Of a stretch of 64,000 bases of DNA, positions 50,584 through 59,952 are shown one piece after another (position 1 is the first letter of the stretch; each line of letters opens with the position of its first letter). The notes below the pieces were generated by a model that saw only the letters and a list, made by a program, of their open reading frames with translations, made no database searches and was not told the origin of the DNA. The DNA is taken from contig JAUCYS010000006.1 of the NCBI GenBank assembly GCA_030373505.1, positions 62,001 to 126,000 on the forward strand. The letters are read 5' to 3'. The DNA is from Parasphingorhabdus sp. GTDB taxonomy: Bacteria; Pseudomonadota; Alphaproteobacteria; Sphingomonadales; Sphingomonadaceae. The translations under genes and the position numbers were made by a program.

Positions 50584-51735
50584 ATGTCTAATAAACGGGT
50601 CCTCGTCATTGACGAAGAGAGTGCCTTCACGCGTTTCTTGCAGGACGATCTTGAGCAGCGCGAAATTTCCGTGGCCTGCGTTTTTTCGCCCGGCGACGAG
50701 AATGGCGCCACCGCCTTTGCTCCGAATGTCATTGTCGCGGACAAGGAAAGACTTTCCCAGAACAGCGCCGGATTATTGACCGGATTTGATTCGGTCGATC
50801 GCAAATTGCCGCTTGTCCTGATGACCGGAACGGACAGAAAATTATATCATGGCAGCGCCCCGTCGCTGCAAGCGGGCAGCCCGCAAATCGTTGCGACCCT
50901 CGCCAAGCCGTTTGAACCCAACATGCTGGTGCAGCTGATTGATCAATATGCCGACGATTGCGAGAAGATCGACCGGGATGCGGAATATATCAGGGCGCTG
51001 ATTGCAAGCGACAGGTTGCTCGACAATCTCGTCGTGGAATTTCAGTCAAAACATGCATTGGCCGATGGTCAGGTCGTCGGTTATGAAGCGCTTTCGCGCC
51101 TCAAAACCAGGCGGGCGATCAGCCCGGCGACGATTTTCTCGGCCGCGACCGAAATGTCTCTGGAAATCGAAGCGACCATCAATGTTTTCGATCAGGTGAT
51201 GAATCTCGCCCGCTCCCTGCGCAAATCCCGCAGGGGTGCGCCGGTCTCTTTCAACTGCAGCGCGATATTGCTGACCCAGCCCGATTTTGTTGACGCGCTG
51301 TTTGCACGATTGCGGCAGATCGGGACGGTCAGCAATATGGTGATCATGGAGATTACCGAGGAAAACCGGGTTGCCAATATCAAGGTGGTTGCGGAAATCT
51401 GCCGGATGCTGGCGGACTATGGGCTGACCGTATCGATTGACGACTATGGTACCGGCCAGAGCAATCTCGACCGGATCGCCGAAATTCCCTTTGCCGAGCT
51501 GAAACTGGACAAGGAAATTTTCTGGGCCTTTTGCAACAATCGCGTACCAATCGGGGTCCTGAGCTCGATCATTGATTTTTGCCATATGCGCGGCGCCAAG
51601 ACGGTCGTCGAAGGTATTGAAACACCCTTTCATCTGGAAAAGGCGCGGCTGCTGGGCGCCGATCATGGCCAGGGTTTTTACTGGGGCCGGGCCGTCCCGC
51701 CGCAATATCTGGTGAAGAACTGGCGCCCCGTTTGA
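50584..51735 (+). CDS. REC-EAL c-di-GMP phosphodiesterase
   Basis: The 383-residue protein joins a receiver domain (about 1-125; acidic pair in VIDEES, phospho-acceptor candidate Asp53 in VIVADKER, Lys108 in LAKPFEP) to an EAL domain (about 145-383). The EAL residues are largely kept: GYEALSRL (168-170), Asn in FNCSAILL, EITEEN, the Asp pair in IDDYGTGQSNLDRI, KLDKEIF and VVEGIET. It is thus predicted to hydrolyse c-di-GMP when phosphorylated or otherwise triggered. It lies 15 bases after sciP and is probably co-transcribed, linking CtrA inhibition with second-messenger level. No cognate kinase is in the window. Confidence 0.9.
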   Translation: MSNKRVLVIDEESAFTRFLQDDLEQREISVACVFSPGDENGATAFAPNVIVADKERLSQNSAGLLTGFDSVDRKLPLVLMTGTDRKLYHGSAPSLQAGSPQIVATLAKPFEPNMLVQLIDQYADDCEKIDRDAEYIRALIASDRLLDNLVVEFQSKHALADGQVVGYEALSRLKTRRAISPATIFSAATEMSLEIEATINVFDQVMNLARSLRKSRRGAPVSFNCSAILLTQPDFVDALFARLRQIGTVSNMVIMEITEENRVANIKVVAEICRMLADYGLTVSIDDYGTGQSNLDRIAEIPFAELKLDKEIFWAFCNNRVPIGVLSSIIDFCHMRGAKTVVEGIETPFHLEKARLLGADHGQGFYWGRAVPPQYLVKNWRPV

Positions 51736-51856
51736 TCTGCGGCTGTACCGTCGCTGGCGGTGCCGAGATGCGCGGAATTTCGAGTCTGAACGGAGTCGCT
51801 TATTGAATCGAATTGAATTATGCTTGGCGCGATAATGGCGAAATGAGAGGATTGCG

Positions 51857-53398
51857 ATGAAGCAGCTGAGCGCGCTGGATGCGATGTTTGCCTATACAGA
51901 AACGCCGAATACGCCGATGCATATCGGGCAGCTGCTGATTTACGATCCCTCGACCGCGCCGGGCGGCCAGGTCGGGTTCAAGGACATCTTGCGCTATATC
52001 GAGGGGCGCCTCGACGGGGCGCGGATTTTCCGCCAGAAACTGGTGCGGGTGCCGCTCGATCTCGACCATCCCTATTGGGTCGATGACGCAAATTTCGACC
52101 TTGAATATCACGTCCGCCATATCGCGCTGCCGAAGCCGGGCGACTGGCGGCAATTGTGCATCCAGGTGGCCCGTATCTACGCGCGGCCGATGGACATGAA
52201 CAAGCCGCTCTGGGAATATACGGTGATCGAGGGACTGGACAATGTCGAGGGCGTGCCGAAGGGCAGCTTTGCCATGCTGCACAAGATGCACCATGCAGCG
52301 ATCGACGGCCAGTCCGGGCTGCAGATGACGCTGGCCCTGCACGATCTTGACGCCGAGATGAAGCCGCGCACGTTCGACATGCAGTTCGAGCCGGAAAAGG
52401 ATCCCAATCCGCTCGCCCTGCTCGCCAAGGCGCAGTTCAACAATATCGCCAATCCGGTTCGCGGCCTCCAGAATTTGCAGAAACTGATCCCGATGCCGAA
52501 GCGGCTGCTGGAAGTGCAACGGGAGTTTCGCCAGCGCGATGATGCGAAGGGCGGCATTCCCAAGACCAGGTTCAACAAGAAGCTCAGCCCGCACCGCGTG
52601 TTCGACGGGCGCGAATTCGCGCTGTCGGACATCAAGGAAATTCGCGCGGCTTTTCCCGGTGCGACGGTGAACGACGTGATGATCGCGGTGGTCAGCGGCG
52701 CGATGCGCGCCTATCTGAAAGCCAAGAATGACCTGCCGCAAAAGACCATGAAAATCGGCGCGCCGGTATCGGTCCGGTCCGACGATGACAGGGATAGCGC
52801 CGGCAATCAGGTCACCATGATGCAGGTCGGGGTGGGAACCCATCTCGCCGACGCCGGAGAACGGTTAACGTTCATCATGGAAGAAACCCGGCGATCGAAG
52901 GCGATGACCCAGGCGCTGGGTGCCAAGACGCTGATGGAATTGTCGGGTGCGATGCCAGCCGGCCTGACCGCAGCGGGGACCAAGATGATGATCCGTGCGG
53001 GCATGGTCGAGCGGCTCAATCCGGCGGTGAACAGCGTGGTCACCAATGTTCCGGGGCCGATGGTGCCGATGTATTTTGCCGGGGCCAAGCTGGTCAAAAG
53101 TTTCGGCATGGGAATCCTCGCGGAGGGGCAGGGCCTGTTCCATGTGGTGACCAGCTATAATGGCAATGTCATCCTGACATTCCTCGCGGATCGCAACATC
53201 ATGCCGGATCCGGAATTTTATGCGACCTGCATTTCGCGCAGCTTTTCCGACCTGATGGCGGCGGCCAAAAAGGAAAAGGCCGCGGCGGACAAAAAGACTA
53301 GGTCGAGGAAGGCCAAGCAGCCGAAAAAACCCAAAAAGCGCGTTTCCGCCTCTGCCGCTACGGCAGGCCGGGTTCGCGCCAAAACTGCCGCAAAATAG
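51857..53398 (+). CDS. Wax ester synthase/diacylglycerol acyltransferase (WS/DGAT)
   Basis: The 513-residue protein carries the acyltransferase motif HHAAIDG (145-151; HHxxxDG), the N-terminal MKQLSALDAMFAYTETP and the C-terminal NVPGPMVPMYFAGAK, all typical of bacterial WS/DGAT. Such enzymes esterify acyl-CoA with a fatty alcohol or diacylglycerol for storage lipids. The last 50 residues are very rich in Lys, Arg and Ala. It opens a block of lipid and beta-oxidation genes. Substrate preference is unknown. Confidence 0.92.
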   Translation: MKQLSALDAMFAYTETPNTPMHIGQLLIYDPSTAPGGQVGFKDILRYIEGRLDGARIFRQKLVRVPLDLDHPYWVDDANFDLEYHVRHIALPKPGDWRQLCIQVARIYARPMDMNKPLWEYTVIEGLDNVEGVPKGSFAMLHKMHHAAIDGQSGLQMTLALHDLDAEMKPRTFDMQFEPEKDPNPLALLAKAQFNNIANPVRGLQNLQKLIPMPKRLLEVQREFRQRDDAKGGIPKTRFNKKLSPHRVFDGREFALSDIKEIRAAFPGATVNDVMIAVVSGAMRAYLKAKNDLPQKTMKIGAPVSVRSDDDRDSAGNQVTMMQVGVGTHLADAGERLTFIMEETRRSKAMTQALGAKTLMELSGAMPAGLTAAGTKMMIRAGMVERLNPAVNSVVTNVPGPMVPMYFAGAKLVKSFGMGILAEGQGLFHVVTSYNGNVILTFLADRNIMPDPEFYATCISRSFSDLMAAAKKEKAAADKKTRSRKAKQPKKPKKRVSASAATAGRVRAKTAAK

Positions 53399-53473
53399 CG
53401 GTTTTGCCGCTTGACTCCCCGGATGTGATTGCGCATCGGTTCGGCCAATCGTTCAACCAGAGAGGAACTTGCC

Positions 53474-54388
53474 ATGAGCACTGTAGAATTTAACGACCGC
53501 GTCGCCATCGTCACCGGCGCAGGCGCTGGTCTCGGACGCGAGCATGCCAAGGAACTGGCGCGGCGCGGTGTCAAGGTGGTGGTAAACGACTTTGGCGGCG
53601 CTCGCGATGGCACCGGCGGGTCCGCGACCGTGGCCGAACAGGTTGTTGCCGAAATCGAAGCCGAAGGCGGCGAAGCCATGGCAGCCGGCTGCAGCGTGAC
53701 CGATATGCCGGCGGTCGAAAAGATGGTCGCCGACGCGATCGCCAAATGGGGCCATGTCGACATTCTCGTCAACAATGCCGGTGTGCTCCGCGACAAGAGC
53801 TTCCACAAGATGACGATGGAAGATTTCCAGTTCGTCATGGATGTTCACCTGACCGGCAGCGCCAATTGCACCAAGGCGGTCTGGGACCATATGCGCGAAC
53901 GTCAATATGGCCGCATCGTGATGACGACCTCGTCGACCGGTCTCTATGGCAATTTCGGGCAGGTCAATTATGGCGCGGCGAAAATGGCGCTGGTCGGCAT
54001 GATGAACAGCCTGCACCAGGAAGGGGCCGGCAAAGGCATCCACACCAACTGCATTTCTCCCGTTGCGGCGACCCGCATGACCGAAGACATCATGCCGGAA
54101 GAAGCGCTGAAAATGCTGGTCCCCGAAGCGGTAACTCCGGCGGTGGTCTATCTGTGCAGCGATGGTGCACCATCGAAGACGATCCTGACCGCAGGCGCCG
54201 GTGGCTATGCGGCGGCGAAAATCTTCGAAACCGAAGGCATCTGGCTGCCGGAAGACAAGCGCTCTGCCGAAGCGATCGCAGACAATATCGACAAGATTCT
54301 CGATGAAACCGGCATGCAGGAATATGCCAATGGCGGCGGCCAGGGCGGCAAATTCTTCCGCCGGATGCAGGAAGTCATGAAGGGTTAG
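53474..54388 (+). CDS. Short-chain dehydrogenase (MFE-2/hydroxyacyl-CoA type)
   Basis: The 304-residue protein is an SDR: NAD-binding loop VTGAGAGLGREHAKEL, NNAGVLRDKSFHKMT, and the catalytic set with Ser in TTSSTGLYGNFG, Tyr in VNYGAAKMALVG. The VNDFGGARDGTG segment and overall length match the 3-hydroxyacyl-CoA dehydrogenase domain of peroxisomal multifunctional enzyme type 2, which oxidises 3-hydroxyacyl-CoA of branched or steroid side chains. The ATG at 53474 has AGAGAGGAA upstream. It is followed by a MaoC hydratase gene, a matching partner of that enzyme. Confidence 0.9.
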   Translation: MSTVEFNDRVAIVTGAGAGLGREHAKELARRGVKVVVNDFGGARDGTGGSATVAEQVVAEIEAEGGEAMAAGCSVTDMPAVEKMVADAIAKWGHVDILVNNAGVLRDKSFHKMTMEDFQFVMDVHLTGSANCTKAVWDHMRERQYGRIVMTTSSTGLYGNFGQVNYGAAKMALVGMMNSLHQEGAGKGIHTNCISPVAATRMTEDIMPEEALKMLVPEAVTPAVVYLCSDGAPSKTILTAGAGGYAAAKIFETEGIWLPEDKRSAEAIADNIDKILDETGMQEYANGGGQGGKFFRRMQEVMKG

Positions 54389-54410
54389 GCAAAACCGGGA
54401 TTTTTCAGTG

Positions 54411-54483
54411 TCCGTTCGTGGTAAGCCTGTCGAACCACGCCTCTCGTCGAGAAGCGCCCTTCGACAAGCTCAGGGCTAGCGGA
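54411..54483. repeat. REP element before maoC-like gene
   Basis: Inverted arms TCCGTTCGTGGTAAGCCTGT (from 54411) and its partner ending CTAGCGGA (54483) carry the TGTCGAA / TTCGACA core. It lies between the SDR stop and the ribosome-binding site of the MaoC gene. Confidence 0.85.
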
Positions 54484-54510
54484 AACTCGTAGCTATTTAG
54501 GAGACAATAT

Positions 54511-54969
54511 ATGCCAGTAATCAAGCCAAGCGAACTCGAATCCTGGAAGGGCAAGGAAGTCGGAGTGTCCGACTGGGTCGAAGTCGGCCAGGACCGGATC
54601 AACAAATTTGCCGATTGCACCGAGGATCACCAATTCATCCATATCGATGAAGAAAAAGCCAAAGCGACGCCCTTTGGCGGCACCATCGCCCACGGCCTGC
54701 TGACCCTCTCGCTGCTGCCCAAGCTTTCCTACGGCACGACGCTGGGCCTCGAAGGCACGGTGATGGGCATCAACTACGGCTTCGACAAGGTTCGCTTCCT
54801 CAATCCGGTCCGCGCGGGATCAAAAGTGCGTGGACGCCACACATTGGTCGACGCGGTCGAGAAACAGCCTGGCCGCTGGTTGCTGACCTATAATGTCGTT
54901 GTGGAAATTGAAGGCATCGAAACACCCGCCCTGATCGCGACATCGCTGGTGATGATCGTGGTCGGTTAG
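54511..54969 (+). CDS. MaoC-like (R)-enoyl-CoA hydratase
   Basis: The 152-residue hotdog protein has the MaoC hydratase-2 motif: FADCTEDHQFIHIDEEKAKA with the catalytic Asp-His pair, and FGGTIAHGLLTLSLLP. It hydrates trans-2-enoyl-CoA to (R)-3-hydroxyacyl-CoA. The SDR dehydrogenase 122 bases upstream is of the type that works with it. The ribosome-binding site TAGGAGAC directly follows a REP element. Confidence 0.92.
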   Translation: MPVIKPSELESWKGKEVGVSDWVEVGQDRINKFADCTEDHQFIHIDEEKAKATPFGGTIAHGLLTLSLLPKLSYGTTLGLEGTVMGINYGFDKVRFLNPVRAGSKVRGRHTLVDAVEKQPGRWLLTYNVVVEIEGIETPALIATSLVMIVVG

Positions 54970-55163
54970 GCCGCGGGCATTCAGTCTAATCGAGGGCTCC
55001 GGATCACTTCCGGGGCCCTTTTTATTGCCGAACGGATCGGGGGGACAGGCCTCCTGTCGATCATGGCGGCCCTCCATTGATATGACAGTGTCCGGCGTTG
55101 GCCAGATATGCGACCTTCGATCCGATTACGATTTTCCCAAAGCGATCGATGGAGAGACCCGTT

Positions 55164-56174
55164 ATGCGCACTGTCAAAGCTTATGCCGCGCCAAAGGCCG
55201 GCAGCGAATTTGAACCCTTTGAATATGAACTCGGGCCGCTGGGGTCCAACGATATCGACATAAAGGTCGAACATTGCGGACTGTGCCATACCGATCTCAG
55301 CCTGCGCGACAACGTCTGGGGAGCGACGCTATTTCCCTTTGTCGGCGGCCATGAAGCGACCGGCACGGTGATCGATATCGGTTCGGAAGTTTCGCACGTC
55401 AAGATCGGCGACCGGGTCGGGCTGGGTGGCCATTCGCATTATTGCATGACCTGCCGGCAATGCCTGGATGGCGACCATAATCTCTGCGAATCGGTGCAGT
55501 CGACGGTCTCACCCGGCCGCCACGGCGCCTTTGCCGATATCGTCCGAGCCACCGGGGTCAGCGTGATCAGGCTGCCGGACGATCTTGATGCCGCCGATGC
55601 CGGACCGCTGTTCTGCGCAGGAATCACCGTCTTCAATCCCTTCGTCAAATTCGGCATCAGGCCGACCGACCGGATCGCGGTGCTGGGCATTGGCGGGCTT
55701 GGCCATCTGGCGCTGCAGTTCGGCAAGGCCTGGGGCTGTCATGTTACTGCGCTGAGCTCGAGCAGCTCGAAAACGGAAGAGGCGATGGAATTGGGCGCGC
55801 ATGCGGTGATCAATTCCCGCGACCCGGAAGCTCTGGCGGAAGCAGCCGGCGGTTTCGATGTCATTCTGAGCACGGTCGATGTTGCGCTTGACTGGAATCA
55901 GATCATAGCCATGCTCAAGCCCAAGGGACGCCTCCATTTTCTGGGCGTCCAGGCGGTGCCGGCCGAGCTGCAGCTGATGCCGCTGATGTTTTCGCAACTG
56001 TCGCTGTCCTCGTCGCTGGTCGGCAGCCCGCACACCGTCGCCGACATGCTGGAATTCTGCGCGCGCCACGATATCAGGGTGGTTACCGAACATTTTCCGT
56101 TCGACCGGATCAACGAGGCGTTCGCGCATCTGGAGAGTGGCGAGGCGCGCTATCGTATCGTGCTCGATCACTGA
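55164..56174 (+). CDS. Zinc-dependent alcohol dehydrogenase
   Basis: The 336-residue enzyme is a medium-chain dehydrogenase of the cinnamyl alcohol/YahK group. It has the catalytic zinc site EHCGLCHTDLSL and GGHEATGTVID, structural-zinc Cys in HYCMTCRQCLDGDHNLC, and the NAD(P) loop VLGIGGLGHLALQ. It would interconvert an aldehyde and alcohol, perhaps a fatty alcohol for the neighbouring wax ester synthase. The ATG at 55164 follows GGAGAGACCCGTT. Confidence 0.92.
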   Translation: MRTVKAYAAPKAGSEFEPFEYELGPLGSNDIDIKVEHCGLCHTDLSLRDNVWGATLFPFVGGHEATGTVIDIGSEVSHVKIGDRVGLGGHSHYCMTCRQCLDGDHNLCESVQSTVSPGRHGAFADIVRATGVSVIRLPDDLDAADAGPLFCAGITVFNPFVKFGIRPTDRIAVLGIGGLGHLALQFGKAWGCHVTALSSSSSKTEEAMELGAHAVINSRDPEALAEAAGGFDVILSTVDVALDWNQIIAMLKPKGRLHFLGVQAVPAELQLMPLMFSQLSLSSSLVGSPHTVADMLEFCARHDIRVVTEHFPFDRINEAFAHLESGEARYRIVLDH

Positions 56175-56216
56175 AGCGACGAAGACTTGTCGATACAAGC
56201 CGGCAAGCTTCCCTTG

Positions 56217-56235
56217 CCTCTCCCTGTAGGAGAGG
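56217..56235. terminator. Small hairpin between converging genes
   Basis: CCTCTCC-CTGTA-GGAGAGG, a 7-bp perfect stem, lies between the Zn-dehydrogenase and the molybdoenzyme stops. No T tract is obvious. Confidence 0.45.
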
Positions 56236-56244
56236 GTGCTGTCG

Positions 56245-58473
56245 TTACTCCGCAGCTTCCAGATCTTTTTCCTTCGCCCTCACCCGGATCGGAATCGCGC
56301 TCATCAGGGGAATGCCGGTGCGCTCGTCATAGTCGCGGTCGTTGTAGGACAGTCGCCCGGTATTGCCGCCCTCGCCGAGCGGGTCCTCCTTCTCGTCCGG
56401 ATTGGTGCCCCAGCTGTGCGGGGTCGAAACGCAGCCCTGGCGCACGGACTTGTCCGCCTTGGCGACGCAGCTGATAAAGGCGCGGGCCGATTCCAGCTCG
56501 ACCGGCTGGTCCTCGGACAGGCCGAGGGCTTCCATATCTGCCGGGTTCATGAAGGCGGGATGGTGCGGCACGCGCTTGCGCTGCACCGGATCCTCGTGCC
56601 AGTTGCTGTTGTGGATCGCGGTCATCCGGCGCCCGATCATCCGGAAGGGGAAGTCGCCATCCTCAACCGGTTTGCCCAGTTTTGCCGCATATGCTTCCAA
56701 TTCTTCCATCATCGCTTCATTGCCGACCGACAATTTGCCTTCCCAGCCAGCCGGCTTGGGCTGCACCAGCAGCGCCTGCGCGTCGACAATCTTGCCCTTC
56801 TGCACCTCTTCGTCGGCATATAGTTCGGCGATATCCGCCGGGCAGCCGTTGAGCGAGGCTTTCCACGCGCTGATCGGATCGGGGGTTTCGCCGGGCGGGA
56901 TCAGCGTCGCCTTTTCCTCTCGCTCCTGGGGATGGGCGAGCAGCGCCCAGGACTTCACTTTCAGCGGCTTGCCGAGTTCGGAGGCGAGAGCGTGGATGAA
57001 CTGATATTCCTCGCACAGGTCGGAACCTTCCGGCACGTCCATGATCGGCAGGCTGGCCTGCGCGTAATTATTCTCGAAGCCCCAGCCGGCGCCGAAGCCG
57101 CCATAGACTTCGGGCGCTGCGGTGTTGCCGTGCACCTCATAATGCAGCTTGGGCGCAATCACATAGTCGGCCAGTTCGGCGGTCTTCGACATGCGCGGAT
57201 CGATGCAGACCAGCAGGTCGAGCGCCTTCATCGCCTCGAACGTCTTCAATTGGTCGGGCCAGGCGAGCATTGGATTGCCACCAAGGCAGATCAGTGCCTT
57301 CACCTGCTTGTCGCCCGGCGTCAGGATCTCGTCGGGCAGCGCCGCGGTCGGCATGCCGGAGATGCTCTGCTCGAGATCGCGGCTGTGCAGCTTGCGGCCG
57401 AAGCCCCAGGCTGGGATCGGGCCGGGCGTCGCGGCGATCGGGGGAGCGGGCTTGGTGAACACACCGGTGCGGCGGTTGAGATCGCCCTCGCGCAGCCAGT
57501 GGCCCATGATCGAGGTCAGGGCGAGATTGAGATATTCGGTGATATTGCCGCCGCCCGACATATTGGTGCCGGTGCCGCCGCTGATGCTGGCCTTCTTCCA
57601 GCTGCCGTACATGCGCGCGGCGCGGACGATATCGTCCGCCGCAACGCCGGCGCGATCGGCGGCCGGGCCGGCATCAAAGGGCTGCACGGCTTGCTTGAGC
57701 GCCTCGAAACCATCGACATCGCCGGCGACGAAATCCTTGTCGTACAATTCTTCATTGATCACGATCCTGGCAATCGCGCCGAGCAGGATCGGGTCCTGGC
57801 CGGGGCGGCATTGCAGATGGATATCGGCCTGCCGGGCGCTGTCGGTGACGCGCGGGTCGATGACGATCAGCTGCATCCCGCGCTTCTTGGCATCGTGCAG
57901 TTTCTTCGCCGGGTTCATGCCGAGGCCGCCGTTCATCGACACCACCGGATTGGTTCCGACCAGCATCAGTCCGTCCCAGTCGCCGACGCGCGGCGCCCCC
58001 GCCAGCCACGGCCCGATCAGGGCGCGAGCGATGCCCTTGCCCGGTTGGTCGATGGTGACGCTGTCATAGACCGAGGTCGATCCGATGGCGTCCATCAGCG
58101 CCAGCATGAAGGCATGGGCGTTGACATTATTATAGCCGAAGGTGCCGACATAGGAGGCGACCGCATCGGGGCCATGTTCGCCGATGATCCGTTCCAGCCG
58201 CGCCGCGATGTCGCGCGCCGCATCGCGCCAGTGCACCGGCTGTTTCTCGCCCTGCTTCATGCCGGAATAGCTGGTCAGCAGCCGCGTATCGAAACTGTGA
58301 TAATTGGCCAGCTGCCGGCCCTTGATGCAGCTATAGCCCTCGAACTCGGGATTGTCCTTGTCGCCATGGGTCTTGACCGGCACGCCATTCTCGAAATCGA
58401 CGATCAGTCCGCAATGGGCATGACAGGCCCGGCACATGACATGTTTTTGCCCGCTAAAATTGTCACTGGTCAT
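56245..58473 (-). CDS. Molybdopterin-dependent oxidoreductase (DMSO reductase family)
   Basis: The product of 742 residues has an N-terminal [4Fe-4S] motif: Cys14, Cys17, Cys21 and Cys49 (VMCRACHAHCGL and YSCIKGRQ). It is followed by molybdopterin-binding regions (MLVGTNPVVSMNGG, VIDPRVTDSARQADIHLQCR) and a C-terminal dinucleotide-binding barrel (PHSWGTNPDEKEDP). There is no Tat signal, so it should be cytoplasmic. The ATG at 58473 has GGAGA five bases upstream. It is divergent from the acyl-CoA dehydrogenase pair. The substrate and electron partner are unknown; an acyl or hydroxylated lipid intermediate is a guess. Confidence 0.9.
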   Translation of the reverse strand: MTSDNFSGQKHVMCRACHAHCGLIVDFENGVPVKTHGDKDNPEFEGYSCIKGRQLANYHSFDTRLLTSYSGMKQGEKQPVHWRDAARDIAARLERIIGEHGPDAVASYVGTFGYNNVNAHAFMLALMDAIGSTSVYDSVTIDQPGKGIARALIGPWLAGAPRVGDWDGLMLVGTNPVVSMNGGLGMNPAKKLHDAKKRGMQLIVIDPRVTDSARQADIHLQCRPGQDPILLGAIARIVINEELYDKDFVAGDVDGFEALKQAVQPFDAGPAADRAGVAADDIVRAARMYGSWKKASISGGTGTNMSGGGNITEYLNLALTSIMGHWLREGDLNRRTGVFTKPAPPIAATPGPIPAWGFGRKLHSRDLEQSISGMPTAALPDEILTPGDKQVKALICLGGNPMLAWPDQLKTFEAMKALDLLVCIDPRMSKTAELADYVIAPKLHYEVHGNTAAPEVYGGFGAGWGFENNYAQASLPIMDVPEGSDLCEEYQFIHALASELGKPLKVKSWALLAHPQEREEKATLIPPGETPDPISAWKASLNGCPADIAELYADEEVQKGKIVDAQALLVQPKPAGWEGKLSVGNEAMMEELEAYAAKLGKPVEDGDFPFRMIGRRMTAIHNSNWHEDPVQRKRVPHHPAFMNPADMEALGLSEDQPVELESARAFISCVAKADKSVRQGCVSTPHSWGTNPDEKEDPLGEGGNTGRLSYNDRDYDERTGIPLMSAIPIRVRAKEKDLEAAE

Positions 58474-58620
58474 ATTTTTCTCCACGGGTTCAATTAAGCA
58501 GGGTCCGACCATTGCTTTTTGCAATTTAATCGTTCAATTAACCGACTAGTGTTTTGAGCAATATCCTAGCCAATGGGGCCGTGCCACTGGCCCTATTGAT
58601 AAGAAACTGGAGAAGGACCT

Positions 58621-59835
58621 ATGGCCGACAAACCGAGTGCAGCCGAACTGAAGGACTATGCCGAGCAGGCGGACGCCTGGTTCAGGGAAAATACCGTGCG
58701 CGATCCGGGCTTCATGCTGCCGCTGACCTTCATGGAAGTGTCGACCGACCAGCAGTTCGATTTCCTGCGCGACTGGCAGCGTAAGGTCTATGAAGCGGGC
58801 TATCTTGGTGCCAGCTGGCCAAAGGAATATGGCGGCGGCGGGCTGCACAGCGATTATCAGCGAGCGGCCACGCGGGCGATGAAGAAATATGACGCGCCGA
58901 TCATGCTCAACGCGATCGGCAATGGCTGGGCCGGTCCGCTGATCCTCGATCTCGGCAGCGAGGAGCAGAAGCAGAAATATATCAAGCCGATGCTCAGCGC
59001 CGAGGATATCTGGTGCCAGGGTTTCTCCGAACCGGAAAACGGATCGGATCTTGGCAACGCGCAGCTGAAGGCGGTGAAGGACGGCGACGAATATGTCCTG
59101 AACGGCTCGAAAATCTGGACCTCGCTCGGCGACCGGGCGAAATATATGATCCTGCTCGCGCGCACCGATTTCGATGCGCCGAACAAATATGCCGGGCTGA
59201 GCTTCTTCCTCAACCCGATGGATGTCGACGGCATCACCACCAGCCGGATCAAGAAGCTGACCGGCGAATATGGCTTCGTCCAGACCTTCTTCACCGATGC
59301 CTGCATTTCCGCCGACTGCCTGTTCGGCGGCGAGGGCAATGGCTGGTCAATGGCGATGAAGACGCTGGAATATGAGCGCGGTGCCAAGGTCAAGCCGGTC
59401 GGCGGCTATTTCGTCAAGGAACTGGACGTGATGGAAATTGTCGAGCTGGCGAAAAAGTCGGTCCGCAACGGCAAGCCGCTGCTCGACGATCCGGTGATGC
59501 GCGACAGGATGACGCAATATATGATCGATATCCAGGCGCTCAATCTCAACAACACCCGCCGCCGGATGCCACAGCTGATGCAGGACCGGCCGATGGGCCT
59601 GCCGCTGATGAACAAGCTGGCCCGCACCGAGCTGATCCGCGAGTTGACCGAATTCTCGCTGGCCTTCCAGGGCACCAAGGCCGGCTATTATGTCGGCGAC
59701 GAGAATGCGGTCGACGATGGCTACTGGCATCGCAGCTATCTGAACAGCTTCTCGGCGACCATCGGTGGCGGCACGTCCGAGATCCAGCGCAATATCGTTG
59801 CGGAACATGCGCTCGGCCTGCCGAAAACGAGATAG
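58621..59835 (+). CDS. Acyl-CoA dehydrogenase (FAD-binding subunit type)
   Basis: The 404-residue protein has a complete acyl-CoA dehydrogenase fold: the substrate/FAD loop FSEPENGSDLGNAQLKAV, KIWTSLGDRAKYMILLARTD, the Arg-Glu region LEYERGAKV and the C-terminal ATIGGGTSEIQRNIVAEHAL. It oxidises acyl-CoA to the 2-enoyl-CoA. It is followed, after a REP element, by a second dehydrogenase with a degenerate FAD loop; such pairs often form a two-subunit enzyme in steroid and branched-lipid degradation. Confidence 0.93.
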   Translation: MADKPSAAELKDYAEQADAWFRENTVRDPGFMLPLTFMEVSTDQQFDFLRDWQRKVYEAGYLGASWPKEYGGGGLHSDYQRAATRAMKKYDAPIMLNAIGNGWAGPLILDLGSEEQKQKYIKPMLSAEDIWCQGFSEPENGSDLGNAQLKAVKDGDEYVLNGSKIWTSLGDRAKYMILLARTDFDAPNKYAGLSFFLNPMDVDGITTSRIKKLTGEYGFVQTFFTDACISADCLFGGEGNGWSMAMKTLEYERGAKVKPVGGYFVKELDVMEIVELAKKSVRNGKPLLDDPVMRDRMTQYMIDIQALNLNNTRRRMPQLMQDRPMGLPLMNKLARTELIRELTEFSLAFQGTKAGYYVGDENAVDDGYWHRSYLNSFSATIGGGTSEIQRNIVAEHALGLPKTR

Positions 59836-59852
59836 AATATTGATGATGGTCG

Positions 59853-59923
59853 CCGTTAGTCCTGAGCTTGTCGAAGGACGCCTGTCGGCGAGAAGCGTGG
59901 TTCGACAGGCTCACCACTAACGG
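59853..59923. repeat. REP element between the two acyl-CoA dehydrogenase genes
   Basis: Arms CCGTTAGTCCTGAGCTTGTC (from 59853) and its partner ending CACTAACGG (59923) are inverted copies with compensating changes relative to other REPs (TTAGT/ACTAA instead of TTCGT/ACGAA), which shows selection for pairing. Confidence 0.88.
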
Positions 59924-59952
59924 TATCAGCAATTTGGGAATTGAGGGAATAT

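Noticed and set aside
56932-58497. A 521-codon plus-strand open frame opposite the molybdoenzyme
   Set aside because: It is a mirror of the real minus-strand gene, which has an intact Fe-S motif; the antisense product shows no known domain.
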